Positions 21,327-30,813 of a stretch of DNA of 37,932 nt are shown here, piece by piece. The position numbers and the translations under genes were made by a program. Position 1 is the stretch's first letter. Every line of letters starts with the position of its first letter. The notes under the pieces are model-generated. The model made no database searches. It was not told the DNA's origin and saw only the letters and a program-made list of their open reading frames with translations. The DNA comes from a virus, in IMG/VR virus record IMGVR_UViG_3300025133_000301, positions 1-37,932 of that record; one strand, written 5' to 3'.

Positions 21327-22372
21327 TTGTTGAAATACCCATAGAGTTCTATCGCGCCTTTAAGGACAATCCCGAAAGGGCGATGCTGGAGTACCTGTCG
21401 ATCCCCGTAGGAGCGACTAACCCATACTTCCGCAGTCCAGAACATATCCAAGGGGCGATAAGTAAGGGTGCGTCTATTCCACTGGCCATCGATGAGGACA
21501 CCTACGCGCTGCGGCCCGACTTCAGGGCCACTAATGTAGTGCCTCGTTACATGCACATTGACTTAGCGATTCGCAGAGATGCCGTGGGTATGTCTATGTG
21601 CCACGCAGTTGGCTTTACGAAGCGGCAGATGCGCATGCCCGGCGATGAGGAATATCGAGAGATTAATATTCCCAAGATAAAGTTTGATTTCGTCAGTCGA
21701 ATTAAGCCGCGAAGGTACTATGATGAGCGTGAAATGTCGTTTAATGCGCTGATGAGCATCATCGAACAGTTGGTTTACGAGCGAGAATTTAACTTACAAG
21801 ACGGACTGATTACGTTTGACCGTTTTCAAAGCCACCAGATGATCTCCAATATTCGCGGCATGGGCATTCCTTGCGGCCTACTCTCTGTGGATCAAACATC
21901 CAACAAGGTCATGATCGACTTTTCAAAGCCGGAGATGATCCGCAAGGAAACAATCAGTCGAGAGCCTTCAGCTGCAATGGGCGCATTGCGCGATGCGCTA
22001 CACGAATCGCGGGTAATATTGCCACAAATGACCTTCTTTGATGAGTCGCGTACGTGGATCGAAAAGGAAATGGACGAGGCTCAGTTCGATGGACAAAAGG
22101 GCAAAGTAGTCAAAATGGAAGGGGGGACGGATGATGTCCTCCAAAGCGCAGCGGGTGCACTCTTTAACTGTATGAACAATGCTTCTGAAATGGTCGATCC
22201 AGAGGAACTATCGGCCTTTGACCAGCAATCAGAAGATGAATTTTATGGAAACTTGGGCATCGATTCGATAGCGGACAGCGACAATGAAGATGGGTTCGTA
22301 GAAGACTCGTTCGGAGTAGAAGAAAACGATCTATCTCAAACCATGAGCCTAGAAGATTTTCTGGGAAGATAA
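21323..22372 (+). CDS. terminase large subunit, nuclease domain only
   Basis: 349 residues. An RNase H-like fold with candidate metal ligands D80 (MHIDLAIRRDAVG), D166 (GLITFDRFQSHQ) and D270/D271 (GGTDDVLQSAAGAL), the order and spacing of terminase nuclease domains. The N-terminal IPIEFYRAFKDNPERAMLEY corresponds to the linker that normally follows the ATPase domain. No Walker motifs are present. Together with the 18563 gene it would rebuild a full large terminase. A long acidic C-terminus (EDGFVEDSFGVEENDL) follows. ATGA overlap at the start. Confidence 0.82.
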   Translation: MIVEIPIEFYRAFKDNPERAMLEYLSIPVGATNPYFRSPEHIQGAISKGASIPLAIDEDTYALRPDFRATNVVPRYMHIDLAIRRDAVGMSMCHAVGFTKRQMRMPGDEEYREINIPKIKFDFVSRIKPRRYYDEREMSFNALMSIIEQLVYEREFNLQDGLITFDRFQSHQMISNIRGMGIPCGLLSVDQTSNKVMIDFSKPEMIRKETISREPSAAMGALRDALHESRVILPQMTFFDESRTWIEKEMDEAQFDGQKGKVVKMEGGTDDVLQSAAGALFNCMNNASEMVDPEELSAFDQQSEDEFYGNLGIDSIADSDNEDGFVEDSFGVEENDLSQTMSLEDFLGR

Positions 22373-22375
22373 ATT

Positions 22376-24220
22376 ATGACCGATTCAACTGGATTCACTG
22401 AAACTTTAGCAACAGAGCTTGGACGAGTCGTCGTTTCTGAAGTCGGCGCTCTCGAAGAGCGGATACGAAGCGACGTAGAAGAGAAGATGAAGGCTGAACA
22501 AGACGAAAAGATAAATGATGCCGTCTTAGACGCCGTAGCAGAGATGGGAGCCGATGTAAACAGGGGATATACAGACACCAGCGGCGGCATGTTGGAATTT
22601 GGCACAGGCGATGTCACGTTAGCCACACAGGCCTCCCAACTACTCGACAGCCGATGGAAGCCTCTTGTAGTGTCATCTGACAGTGTGGATGACAGTTCCA
22701 TCAAGCAGGCTTTGACCGAATTCTTCGCTGGTGGTCCACTCGGATCGTATGCCGTTGGGTCCGACGAAGACTCTGCGGTGCTGGTTCAGGTGATGGAAAG
22801 CTGCCATCAAAAGGCGAAGATCGATCCACATGCCAAATCCATCATATCCAACCTGACCAACTATACAGTGGGAACAGGCCTTGAAATTTCTTGTTCGGTG
22901 CAAGAAATAGAAGACGAATTGCGCTCGTTTGCTTCATCCAATCAATTACACAGTCGTATAAAACAGGCCGTAAAAAGCAAGTTCATTCACGGCGAACACT
23001 ACTTTTTCTACTACATAGATCCCTCTACAGGCGACGTCCACTTACGCGACCGGACGAAGCCTTACGATATACGCTCTATTCAAACGCATCCCGAAGATAC
23101 AGAAACGCGACTGGCCTACGGTAAGCTGATGGAAAACGATTCTGTAAATCGCATTTCATTTGACACCGACAGAGACTCTGCCAAATACGACTGGTATGCC
23201 GACATCGACTATTTCGAGCAGAAGGCTTTGCCCAGTGGGGCCGTTGCAAAAGGCACGGGCCGCATGTCGAATCGCAAGCTCGTTCAGATGGTCAAAATGG
23301 GCGCAGGGTCGGATGTGCGCGGAGTGCCGTTAATGTATCCGGTATTGCGCTATTTGAAGTATTACGAGGACTTCATAACCGATAGGATTATCCTCAATCA
23401 CGAACGCTCTAAGGTGGTCTGGGTGCGCCGTATTAGCGGTAATCGAAAGCTGGCTGGAGGAAGGGCGCAGCGCGGCCCTGTAGGCGGTCAAATCTTAACA
23501 GAGACCCCTCAGGTCGAGTGGCGTGTTATTAAGCCTGAGATCAACGCTGATGATGTTACCGAAGACGGTAGATTGATACGATTGGCTATCGCCTCTGGTG
23601 TGGGCATGCCAGAGCATCTGCTTTTCCAAGACCCCTCAAATCAAGTGTATGCTAGCATCCGCAGTAGCGATACGCCCTTTGCTCAATCGATCCGCTCGTA
23701 TCAGTTCGATTGGCTTAAAGACCTTGAAATCATGTTTCGTGTCGTTTTACGCGAGAAGGTCAAGGCGGGAGCACTGCCAGAGAAAACAGAAGTAGAAACC
23801 TTTACCATGGAAAGCTATGATCGATTGGCCGATGAGATTGGCCCAATGGTTCGCGCTAAAGCTCCACAGAGCGAAATCATTCATGCCGTAGCTCAAGTTG
23901 GCGAAGAGGTTCCCACTGAAACCGTTAGTATAGATACTGTTGATGTAAAGATCGATCTCCAGTTTCCAGAAGTCGTGCAACAAGATCCAATCCGCATGGC
24001 ACAGGAGTCAGAGATTCTTCATCGAATCGGCGTGCTATCCAAGACAGAGATTGCCGCTCGACACGGATTCAACTTCAAGCAAAGTGCTAAGCTGATGAGC
24101 ATGGAACGAGCTTGGGATACCAGCAATGGTGAGGAAGATGATTCTGGGGGGCCTGAAACCTACGGCAAAGGATCCGATTCTAATGAGCCTGAAACCGACA
24201 CAGAGGAGGAAGAAGAATGA
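22376..24220 (+). CDS. portal protein
   Basis: 614 residues. A central region typical of portals: FIHGEHYFFYYIDPSTGDVH (wing/stem), VPLMYPVLRYLKYYEDFITD (about 322-341) with the following RIILNHERSKVVW, then SGVGMPEHLLFQDPSNQVYA with SSDTPFAQSI. The C-terminus is a highly acidic tail ending in EEEEE. The N-terminal coiled coil (EERIRSDVEEKMKAEQDEKI) is an extra feature. It would form the dodecameric ring for DNA entry and dock the terminase. It begins three bases after the nuclease gene and overlaps the next gene by four. Confidence 0.85.
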   Translation: MTDSTGFTETLATELGRVVVSEVGALEERIRSDVEEKMKAEQDEKINDAVLDAVAEMGADVNRGYTDTSGGMLEFGTGDVTLATQASQLLDSRWKPLVVSSDSVDDSSIKQALTEFFAGGPLGSYAVGSDEDSAVLVQVMESCHQKAKIDPHAKSIISNLTNYTVGTGLEISCSVQEIEDELRSFASSNQLHSRIKQAVKSKFIHGEHYFFYYIDPSTGDVHLRDRTKPYDIRSIQTHPEDTETRLAYGKLMENDSVNRISFDTDRDSAKYDWYADIDYFEQKALPSGAVAKGTGRMSNRKLVQMVKMGAGSDVRGVPLMYPVLRYLKYYEDFITDRIILNHERSKVVWVRRISGNRKLAGGRAQRGPVGGQILTETPQVEWRVIKPEINADDVTEDGRLIRLAIASGVGMPEHLLFQDPSNQVYASIRSSDTPFAQSIRSYQFDWLKDLEIMFRVVLREKVKAGALPEKTEVETFTMESYDRLADEIGPMVRAKAPQSEIIHAVAQVGEEVPTETVSIDTVDVKIDLQFPEVVQQDPIRMAQESEILHRIGVLSKTEIAARHGFNFKQSAKLMSMERAWDTSNGEEDDSGGPETYGKGSDSNEPETDTEEEEE

Positions 24221-24474
24221 CTGAACGAGCCAGTGACAAGATCAACCCACTATCAATATCCGACGCGTCCACTGCAGAAGAGGCGAAGCAAGATCCAATC
24301 GGCTTTGTAGTGATTTGCAATGAGGCGGGGATGCCTGTGTTGCATGAAATACCAGACCACCGAACACCCAATAATGCGGAGTTGTTCAATATAAATTGGT
24401 TTTTAGCTGGATCTATAATAGGAGGGGCTATAACCGAACCTGAGTCCAGTCTCACCGAAAACATCACTGTATAG
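24217..24474 (+). CDS. hypothetical protein, 85 aa
   Basis: Short protein with a disordered N-terminus and a hydrophobic C-terminal part (LFNINWFLAGSIIGGAITEP) that might be a weak membrane or packing segment. ATGA overlap with the portal gene. In many phages a head protease or scaffold gene follows the portal, but nothing in this sequence shows either activity. Confidence 0.65.
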   Translation: MTERASDKINPLSISDASTAEEAKQDPIGFVVICNEAGMPVLHEIPDHRTPNNAELFNINWFLAGSIIGGAITEPESSLTENITV

Positions 24475-24535
24475 CTACTTGAGTGACTGCTGCACGGGGT
24501 CCAAGTAAAAGCATTACCAGATAACGAAGAGCCCG

Positions 24536-25429
24536 ATGGATTACCCGATACAGAAGAGTGAAAAAAATGCGATAACGCGGCTATGTCGGCGCTATCGACA
24601 TCTGCCTCCCATGACGCGACCCGATGAACGCGCTTCATTTGCACAGTTGCGCATTCTTGAAAACGTAGGCGGTCCACGTCCAAAAATAGACACCCTGCAA
24701 GATGCGATAATGCGCTCTAATGTGCGCTTTGTAGCGACGGTAGTGTTGTCATATGATCGACGCAGTAAAGTTTTAGCTGTAGATGATCTGATGTCAGAGG
24801 GCATGGTAGGGTTGATGGAGGCAATGACCCGCTTCGACCCAAGTCGCAACTGTAAGTTTATCACGTATGCCGTGTGGTGGATTCGCAACACGATTATTAG
24901 TGCACTGATACAAGCCTACACGATAACTCCTTCTCAATCGTTTATTGATAAAATCCGCAAAATGGAGAAGGAAAAGAAATCACTTGAGCAGGCATTAGGT
25001 AGACACCTCACAGATAGGGAGAGCTTTGAACTGAGCGAGATGCGCAAGGATTTTGTCGAAGCCTATATAGCCCACACCTCAGTAATTACCTCTCTTGATA
25101 TGCCTTTGTTTTTTATCGACAACGATTTGGAAGGCTCAACGACGCTGCGCGACTTTATACGCGACGAAACAATTCAACCGAGCGACGATGCAATGGTTGA
25201 TGCTGAGTTGCTACTGGACGTTAGGGAGGTAGTCAATTCCATCGATGGACTACGCGAGCGGTTTATAGTCCAGAGCTATCACGGGATAGATGGCCCTGCG
25301 ATGGTCTTAGAAGATATTGGCAAATCTCTAGGCTTAACTAGAGAGCGAGTGCGGCAGATCTATTGGATGGCACTACGAAAACTGTCGCGCAATAAGGTGC
25401 TGGCCTCGCATCGCAAGGACAGCTACTAA
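24536..25429 (+). CDS. sigma-70-family RNA polymerase sigma factor
   Basis: 297 residues with sigma regions 2 to 4. Region 2 (about 57-128): DDLMSEGMVGLMEAMTRFDP and KFITYAVWWIRNTIISALIQ. Region 3 (about 135-185) and region 4 (232-290) with LEDIGKSLGLTRERVRQIYW, the HTH that reads the -35 box. Region 1.1 is absent. It resembles RpoD/RpoS/RpoH-type factors rather than small ECF or phage T4 gp55 types. It likely directs host polymerase to late promoters, probably on the minus strand. Its stop overlaps the convergent tail gene stop by four bases, with no terminator between. Confidence 0.93.
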   Translation: MDYPIQKSEKNAITRLCRRYRHLPPMTRPDERASFAQLRILENVGGPRPKIDTLQDAIMRSNVRFVATVVLSYDRRSKVLAVDDLMSEGMVGLMEAMTRFDPSRNCKFITYAVWWIRNTIISALIQAYTITPSQSFIDKIRKMEKEKKSLEQALGRHLTDRESFELSEMRKDFVEAYIAHTSVITSLDMPLFFIDNDLEGSTTLRDFIRDETIQPSDDAMVDAELLLDVREVVNSIDGLRERFIVQSYHGIDGPAMVLEDIGKSLGLTRERVRQIYWMALRKLSRNKVLASHRKDSY

Positions 25430-28400
25430 TAACTATCTATTGAGCGCAGTGTCAGATTCATCAGCCCATTAGTTTGTGGGTTGAATGAAATATTGGATAT
25501 GTAACAATCCTCAGAAAACTGTTTGCTTCTTGGCAACACTTCTTGATCTTGCAGCGTCACTACATCCATCAGATTGATCCACGGTGCCAGAAGGGTAGAA
25601 ACAGTCAGTGTGTATTTGGGATCTTTGTTGTTTCTTACTTCGCGTTGCGCATTCCACTGAGACTGTAAGATGTTGGCAAATGGATTGTCGCGCAGCTGCG
25701 ACTCGCGCTTGCCCCACTTGTTAACAGACACAGAATCAGCAGCCACTTGAGCAGATCCTGTGTCTTGTTCGAGTGTCATGCCCTGACATTCAATACGAAC
25801 CATATCGCCTTCGCTGAACTTTAGTTCCTTATTGTTTGCAGTTGTGTCTATGGAGAACCGAAGATCTACATTGGTAGTGTAGGGCGTATTAAGTCCACCT
25901 ATGGGAGTGTATTCGCCTAAGATCGGTTGAAATTCTGCTACATCGTAGCGATCCGAATGCACAAAGCTATTATCGAAGACGTTTGTGGGAAGGAGCAGTG
26001 AATCCTTGTCATTGAGTGGCGTATCAATGACAACCGAATCGCCCAAGGCGTATGATGTGCTACCGCTCAAGGGCGCATTAAGATAAACTTCACTGCCATT
26101 GCGAATAAGGTAAATATCTTCATCGGGTCGATGCTGGACAGGGCCTGTGTTAAACTGGCTATTGCGAATGACGTGAATGCGTTTGTTTGCATTGTCAATG
26201 GACTGTATCGTCATGTATTCGATGCGCGTATCGGCACTTTGGCGCGTCAAATCTCCTACTGCGATCACATCTCCGAACTTCAGAGGCCGACTTAGGTTTT
26301 GGATGTCGGCTGTAAGGTCTATGCTGCCATCGGTAATAGGACTGTTGGTGTTGTGTTTTCTAACATCGATGTATGTCTGAATTTCATTGATGGGAAACGT
26401 AGCCTCGCCCGAAGCTCCAGCAGGCCATGCGGCATCATGCGTCTCGATAATGTCGGTATCATTACTCCCAAAGCGCAGTAGCATACCTACCAATGCAGTG
26501 TCTTTGGCCCCATCGTCTCCTTCTACAGTCAGGGCCGACCCTAAGCGAGTGCCTTCAGCGTCTATTGTTTTTACGACATATGAAGACGCACTGTACGTTG
26601 CTCGTAATGACGTTTCAATCTTGGGCTCAGTTATTTTAAACTTAAACTTGGCCAAAGATCGTTTTACGTGAATGGTGTCTGTAGACGTCGGGATTCGACC
26701 GCCCTGAATACATGAAAGAATAATTGATTTTCTATCCATGTCTCGCTGTATCGCAGACAGCGTATGGCGATCATTGGTCTCTTTTCCATAGTCAGACGCA
26801 TTGATCACATCGACATGTATTTTTATGTCGCCAATGATAGCCATAGACGGTATGCGCGTCGCATGATTGACTATTTCTTTTTGTCCTCGCCCCTTGTCTA
26901 TGGAAATTAACTTATTTGCTCCGACAGACGTAAACGTATAAGCGGAGTTTTTGTGTGATGGCTTGCGCTTGAAGAAGAATGTTCCATCGGGGTTAAAGCC
27001 GTAATTGCAGTCGGCTATCTCAGCCAAATAACCCAATGCCTCCCATGTATTCATTTTACTAAAATCAGCAAATTCTACACGGGCAGGGTATGTAGGGGCC
27101 CACTTGGATAAATAATATTTACCATTTACCATCTCAGATCGCAACGGCGAAGGCGTAGGCGATGAGATCCAAAACGCGTGCTTAATGTTTTGCAGCCAGA
27201 CAATGGGTGTAATCGTAGAAAATTCAGTGTTGACGGCAGGCAGGTTGCTAATCGTCTGAAAAATAGACTGGCCACTTTCCGTGCTGTCGCTCATATCATG
27301 CGTCTTTAGTTGGCCCGTCTTATCCTCAAGGAACATCACGCGACGATCATTGGAACTGCCGCCTAAGTTGACATATGCCAAGCCCGTTGGACGGTATTGC
27401 GACCTACGATATCCATTTAATACAGTGGCGGTTGAGTTTTCAGTCGCCGCATCGTCATATACCCACATGCGGTAGGCAGGGGAAGAGGTTTGGTCAGTAT
27501 CAATATTTTCGGCTTGTAGTGCAGACATACACAGGCGCGAATTATTATTTGAAGCAACACCCTCGACCATTTCCAGTACGCATAACTGCTCTGGATCTGC
27601 TGCACTACCTCCTCCAGCCGCTATGTTTGTATACTCCAATAGTCTTTTATAGTTGTGCGTTACCGTTCCACCTGACTCTGTATAACCCAATCGATATAAA
27701 TGCGTTTTACTGTTCGCGCCATAGGTAGCTGAGTCATATCGCTCGTTGACGCCTAATTCGTGAAAGGCAATGTAAATAGGCTTGTTTCCATTACTATCAT
27801 TTGTACTACCAAGGCACACAGCCGTTGGCACCGCCTTATTTACATCCGTGGCAAAGCCAGAAAGTGCAGTGTGAGAATTTGCATTGATGTCGTAGGCGTA
27901 AATAGTATATGTTCGTTCGAGTATATCGTCTTCATCTGTTGAAGTCCCATCTCCTAAATCAATCGAGCCAAAGGTGCCCGAAGACGTATCGTCTGCGCGG
28001 CAATAATAGATAGTCCCCTTGGTGCCTGCATCTGGATTGAGAATTAAGAAACCTTGCTGGCCATAGGTGTACTTTACTCGTATGTAATAACTGGTTGGGC
28101 TGTTCGGAATCGCATTGGTCTTAGGCTCTCCTTCCACAGACCAATGACCTTCGTTCACGCCAGCATCTCGAACATCAACTATATCAACGTCTTTGGCATT
28201 GCTTGTATTGTTAATTGTCTGCTCTACTGCATACGCTGTCTTAGTATCGGTGCTCTGCTGCTTATAGACGTTGATGGTCTTGCCATAATTATCGTAGCAC
28301 TGCGAAAGAGTCTGCTCAAATGGTATAGTGATTGGCACTTGGTCTATTGAACCATCTTGGTACGCTGTATCTTCATGCCACTTCCCAATTTTGTAATTGT

Positions 28401-30096
28401 AAAGTGTCGGTGAATGCCTAATCTGATCCGCTTCACGGACGAACGTATCACCCATATAAAAGCGATTTGAGCTTTCGCCTATGGTCGCAGTGACGCTGAA
28501 TTCCGGCGTAGTGCCGTTCCAGCGAAACTTGAAGACTTTGCATCCCAACTCGAATGCTTCAGACGGGTCGCTTTTGACAGCCGCTCCATAAATAGGGTAA
28601 TCTGTATCTCCAGTGTTTACCCAAAGACGGCGAATCTTGTATCCATTGGTGGTATCCAATGGATTAGTAGATGAATTAGTAAGTTCACGGTGCCGATCTG
28701 TGGCAATGTTGTATTCCCACAAGCTATTATCAAGGCCCATATATACACGAACAATACTGTATTTTAATCCGGTTTCATCGGCTGTTCCCTCAACGGGCCG
28801 ATCCAGTGTTATACTGGTCGCACTATTGATGGCCGATATCGTGAAATAGCCATTGTTGCCATCTGAAGACGCATTGTCACCGCTGGCGTATTGTTTTCCA
28901 ATAATTAAAGCGTCGCCCACTTTAATTTTATTATGAAGGTCACTGGTTGACGAGGACCAGCTGGTGCTCGTTCCCGTTATGGTCGTTGAACCTACCGTTG
29001 TAGCTATTGTCCCCGTTGTGTATTCCCATGCGACCATGGCGCGACATATGCGCCCATGACTATCAGCCCAACCTTGGTCAGTGCCAGTAGAGTCAGAGTA
29101 AGCTTCTGGTGGACGACCAAAAGACGACGAGACCCATGCTGATGTCGAATCTTCTGGGACATCAAAGCTTGTGTCGTTTTGTATAAACCACGAGCTAGGA
29201 ATATCACCTGTATCATTGCCACTGGTATCGGTGCCATTGTATACCTTGCGAAGTAGCTCTCGTGTCAGAAAATGTGGCGACCGATTCATGTAGGGCGTAG
29301 TGCCGTTTTTTACATTGCCGGCACGGCTTTCAGTTAGCGCATTGGAAAGAGGCGCAAGTCGGAGTGTGGCACTTTTATCTTGGTTGTTAGTTCTAATGTC
29401 TTCTATAATAAAGATGCCCAGTGTGACCACATTGGGTTGTTCGTCTCCAGCAAGAAGAAACTCCACTCGCAGCGCAGCCTTACGTCGAAAGAAGGCGCTT
29501 TCTTTTCCTCCAGCTGACACACTGAAACTTGCAGCATAGGGCCTATTGTTGGAACTGTCATACACTTGTTTGAAGTTTTCGTCGTATGACGCTTTTAACT
29601 CGGCTGGAAGGGGCCTTTCCCAAAATCCATCCGAGTTATCCAATGTGACAGATGACAGTTTTTGCTGTAATTCGCCTCGAAGACGCTGTGAGGAATACGT
29701 AAGGCTTCCAACCTTGCGAAGTTGATTACGTCCGCGCCACTCACCGCGATCCGTAAAATCAACCCATCGCTGATTGTTATCCATGATAAAGAACTTCAAA
29801 TCATAGGTTACAATATGCGATTCTAATGCATCTTTAAGTGCTTGTGTAATCACGTCAGTTCCTCTAACCAGCGTTCCACCAGCCCCAGTAAGGCTTGCGG
29901 TTATGGTATCCTTAAGCGCTTGGTCGCCTGCGGTAAGGCCGTGGGATAAAACCACGACCTTACCTGAGGGCATTCGGATGTAATCATCGCGCCTCGAAGC
30001 ACCTCCCGCCGTAGTGAGGGCTGGAGGGTCGGCAACAGTCGCGGCGTAGGTGCCAAATTTATCTGTGCCGAACTTAAAGGTGTCAAATTTAGGCAT
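25426..30096 (-). CDS. giant tail/baseplate-type structural protein, 1556 aa
   Basis: Begins MPKFDTFKFGTDKFGTY, an N-terminal style seen in tail-tip/baseplate proteins. Residues about 100-250 contain KLSSVTLDNSDGFWERPLP and VEFLLAGDEQPNVVTLGIFI, resembling 'VTLDNSDG..' modules of large tail proteins. The middle (about 330-980) is Ser/Thr/Gly-rich with many short strands, consistent with beta-propeller or carbohydrate-contact repeats. The C-terminal third returns to a tail-like part (WEALGYLAEIADCNYGFNPD). It probably forms part of the tail tip and may recognise the host. Overlaps the 30089 gene by eight bases. Confidence 0.7.
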   Translation of the reverse strand: MPKFDTFKFGTDKFGTYAATVADPPALTTAGGASRRDDYIRMPSGKVVVLSHGLTAGDQALKDTITASLTGAGGTLVRGTDVITQALKDALESHIVTYDLKFFIMDNNQRWVDFTDRGEWRGRNQLRKVGSLTYSSQRLRGELQQKLSSVTLDNSDGFWERPLPAELKASYDENFKQVYDSSNNRPYAASFSVSAGGKESAFFRRKAALRVEFLLAGDEQPNVVTLGIFIIEDIRTNNQDKSATLRLAPLSNALTESRAGNVKNGTTPYMNRSPHFLTRELLRKVYNGTDTSGNDTGDIPSSWFIQNDTSFDVPEDSTSAWVSSSFGRPPEAYSDSTGTDQGWADSHGRICRAMVAWEYTTGTIATTVGSTTITGTSTSWSSSTSDLHNKIKVGDALIIGKQYASGDNASSDGNNGYFTISAINSATSITLDRPVEGTADETGLKYSIVRVYMGLDNSLWEYNIATDRHRELTNSSTNPLDTTNGYKIRRLWVNTGDTDYPIYGAAVKSDPSEAFELGCKVFKFRWNGTTPEFSVTATIGESSNRFYMGDTFVREADQIRHSPTLYNYKIGKWHEDTAYQDGSIDQVPITIPFEQTLSQCYDNYGKTINVYKQQSTDTKTAYAVEQTINNTSNAKDVDIVDVRDAGVNEGHWSVEGEPKTNAIPNSPTSYYIRVKYTYGQQGFLILNPDAGTKGTIYYCRADDTSSGTFGSIDLGDGTSTDEDDILERTYTIYAYDINANSHTALSGFATDVNKAVPTAVCLGSTNDSNGNKPIYIAFHELGVNERYDSATYGANSKTHLYRLGYTESGGTVTHNYKRLLEYTNIAAGGGSAADPEQLCVLEMVEGVASNNNSRLCMSALQAENIDTDQTSSPAYRMWVYDDAATENSTATVLNGYRRSQYRPTGLAYVNLGGSSNDRRVMFLEDKTGQLKTHDMSDSTESGQSIFQTISNLPAVNTEFSTITPIVWLQNIKHAFWISSPTPSPLRSEMVNGKYYLSKWAPTYPARVEFADFSKMNTWEALGYLAEIADCNYGFNPDGTFFFKRKPSHKNSAYTFTSVGANKLISIDKGRGQKEIVNHATRIPSMAIIGDIKIHVDVINASDYGKETNDRHTLSAIQRDMDRKSIILSCIQGGRIPTSTDTIHVKRSLAKFKFKITEPKIETSLRATYSASSYVVKTIDAEGTRLGSALTVEGDDGAKDTALVGMLLRFGSNDTDIIETHDAAWPAGASGEATFPINEIQTYIDVRKHNTNSPITDGSIDLTADIQNLSRPLKFGDVIAVGDLTRQSADTRIEYMTIQSIDNANKRIHVIRNSQFNTGPVQHRPDEDIYLIRNGSEVYLNAPLSGSTSYALGDSVVIDTPLNDKDSLLLPTNVFDNSFVHSDRYDVAEFQPILGEYTPIGGLNTPYTTNVDLRFSIDTTANNKELKFSEGDMVRIECQGMTLEQDTGSAQVAADSVSVNKWGKRESQLRDNPFANILQSQWNAQREVRNNKDPKYTLTVSTLLAPWINLMDVVTLQDQEVLPRSKQFSEDCYISNISFNPQTNGLMNLTLRSIDSY

Positions 30097-30391
30097 CCTC
30101 GGTTACTTCTCTATTGATCTCATTACTGTTGAGATACTGGCTTTGCTGTGAAATGGCATTTACAAGCTCTACATAGAATGCGGAAAGCTTGCTGACTTGT
30201 TCGGCGTCCATAGGGAAGATCTCTATCATCTTTCGTGCCAGAAGATCTTCTTTGTGTGTGCTGTCTCCAGCCTGCATAGCCACGTCACATACGCGGATCG
30301 CACTCATTACCTCGCGACTGAGATCAAGCAATTGCTCTCTCGCCAAATCCCAATTCACATAATGATCTACCGCCGTGTCGCTCACGGACAC
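30089..30391 (-). CDS. hypothetical protein, 100 aa
   Basis: Helical, acidic protein (VDHYVNWDLAREQLLDLSRE, DAEQVSKLSAFYVELVNAIS) with no recognised family. It overlaps its neighbours on both sides and is translated just before the giant tail gene. A tail assembly chaperone would fit the position, but no slippery sequence or homology supports it. Confidence 0.7.
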   Translation of the reverse strand: MSVSDTAVDHYVNWDLAREQLLDLSREVMSAIRVCDVAMQAGDSTHKEDLLARKMIEIFPMDAEQVSKLSAFYVELVNAISQQSQYLNSNEINREVTEDA

Positions 30392-30687
30392 TTACATCGA
30401 TTGCCGATGGCATTCTTAATCCATCGGACCCACATCGACTCCCATTTTACACCCCCGATGTAGCGTAGCGACATGCGCCAAACGACCCAACTGATCAACG
30501 CCAGCGGACCCCACCATTGCCATCCAATATGCATGACCATGATAAAGGTTAGCGGCAGATAAAAGCTGATCCACTTAACCGTATGTCGCTTCCACCAGCC
30601 CTCCGAGCGCATCCACGCATCGCGTAGCGCATCGAAGCACGTAGCGGTCAATATTACAATAGTTGCTATGTATTCCATGTAACCCAT
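30382..30687 (-). CDS. membrane protein, 101 aa
   Basis: Hydrophobic segments near residues 5-20 (YIATIVILTATCF) and 40-70 (ISFYLPLTFIMVMHIGWQWW, then LALISWVVW), with charged, Trp-rich flanks. GAGG lies upstream of the ATG. Membrane topology fits a holin-like or superinfection-exclusion protein; no family signature. The 126-base stretch between it and the fibre gene contains no gene I can support. Confidence 0.65.
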   Translation of the reverse strand: MGYMEYIATIVILTATCFDALRDAWMRSEGWWKRHTVKWISFYLPLTFIMVMHIGWQWWGPLALISWVVWRMSLRYIGGVKWESMWVRWIKNAIGNRCKCP

Positions 30688-30813
30688 TTTAAGTTCCTCA
30701 ATTTCAATCGAACGGGTTCCAGCCCCTATGGCCTTGGCCGTTCATTCGTTTTGATAAATACCACACTGCTTTACTGATTACGGCCATGGGGAGCAGCATC
30801 CACCATGGAAGTA

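Noticed and set aside
27375-27728. 117-residue plus-strand frame inside the giant tail gene
   Set aside because: Antisense shadow of a well-supported 1556-residue coding region; no ribosome site or family.
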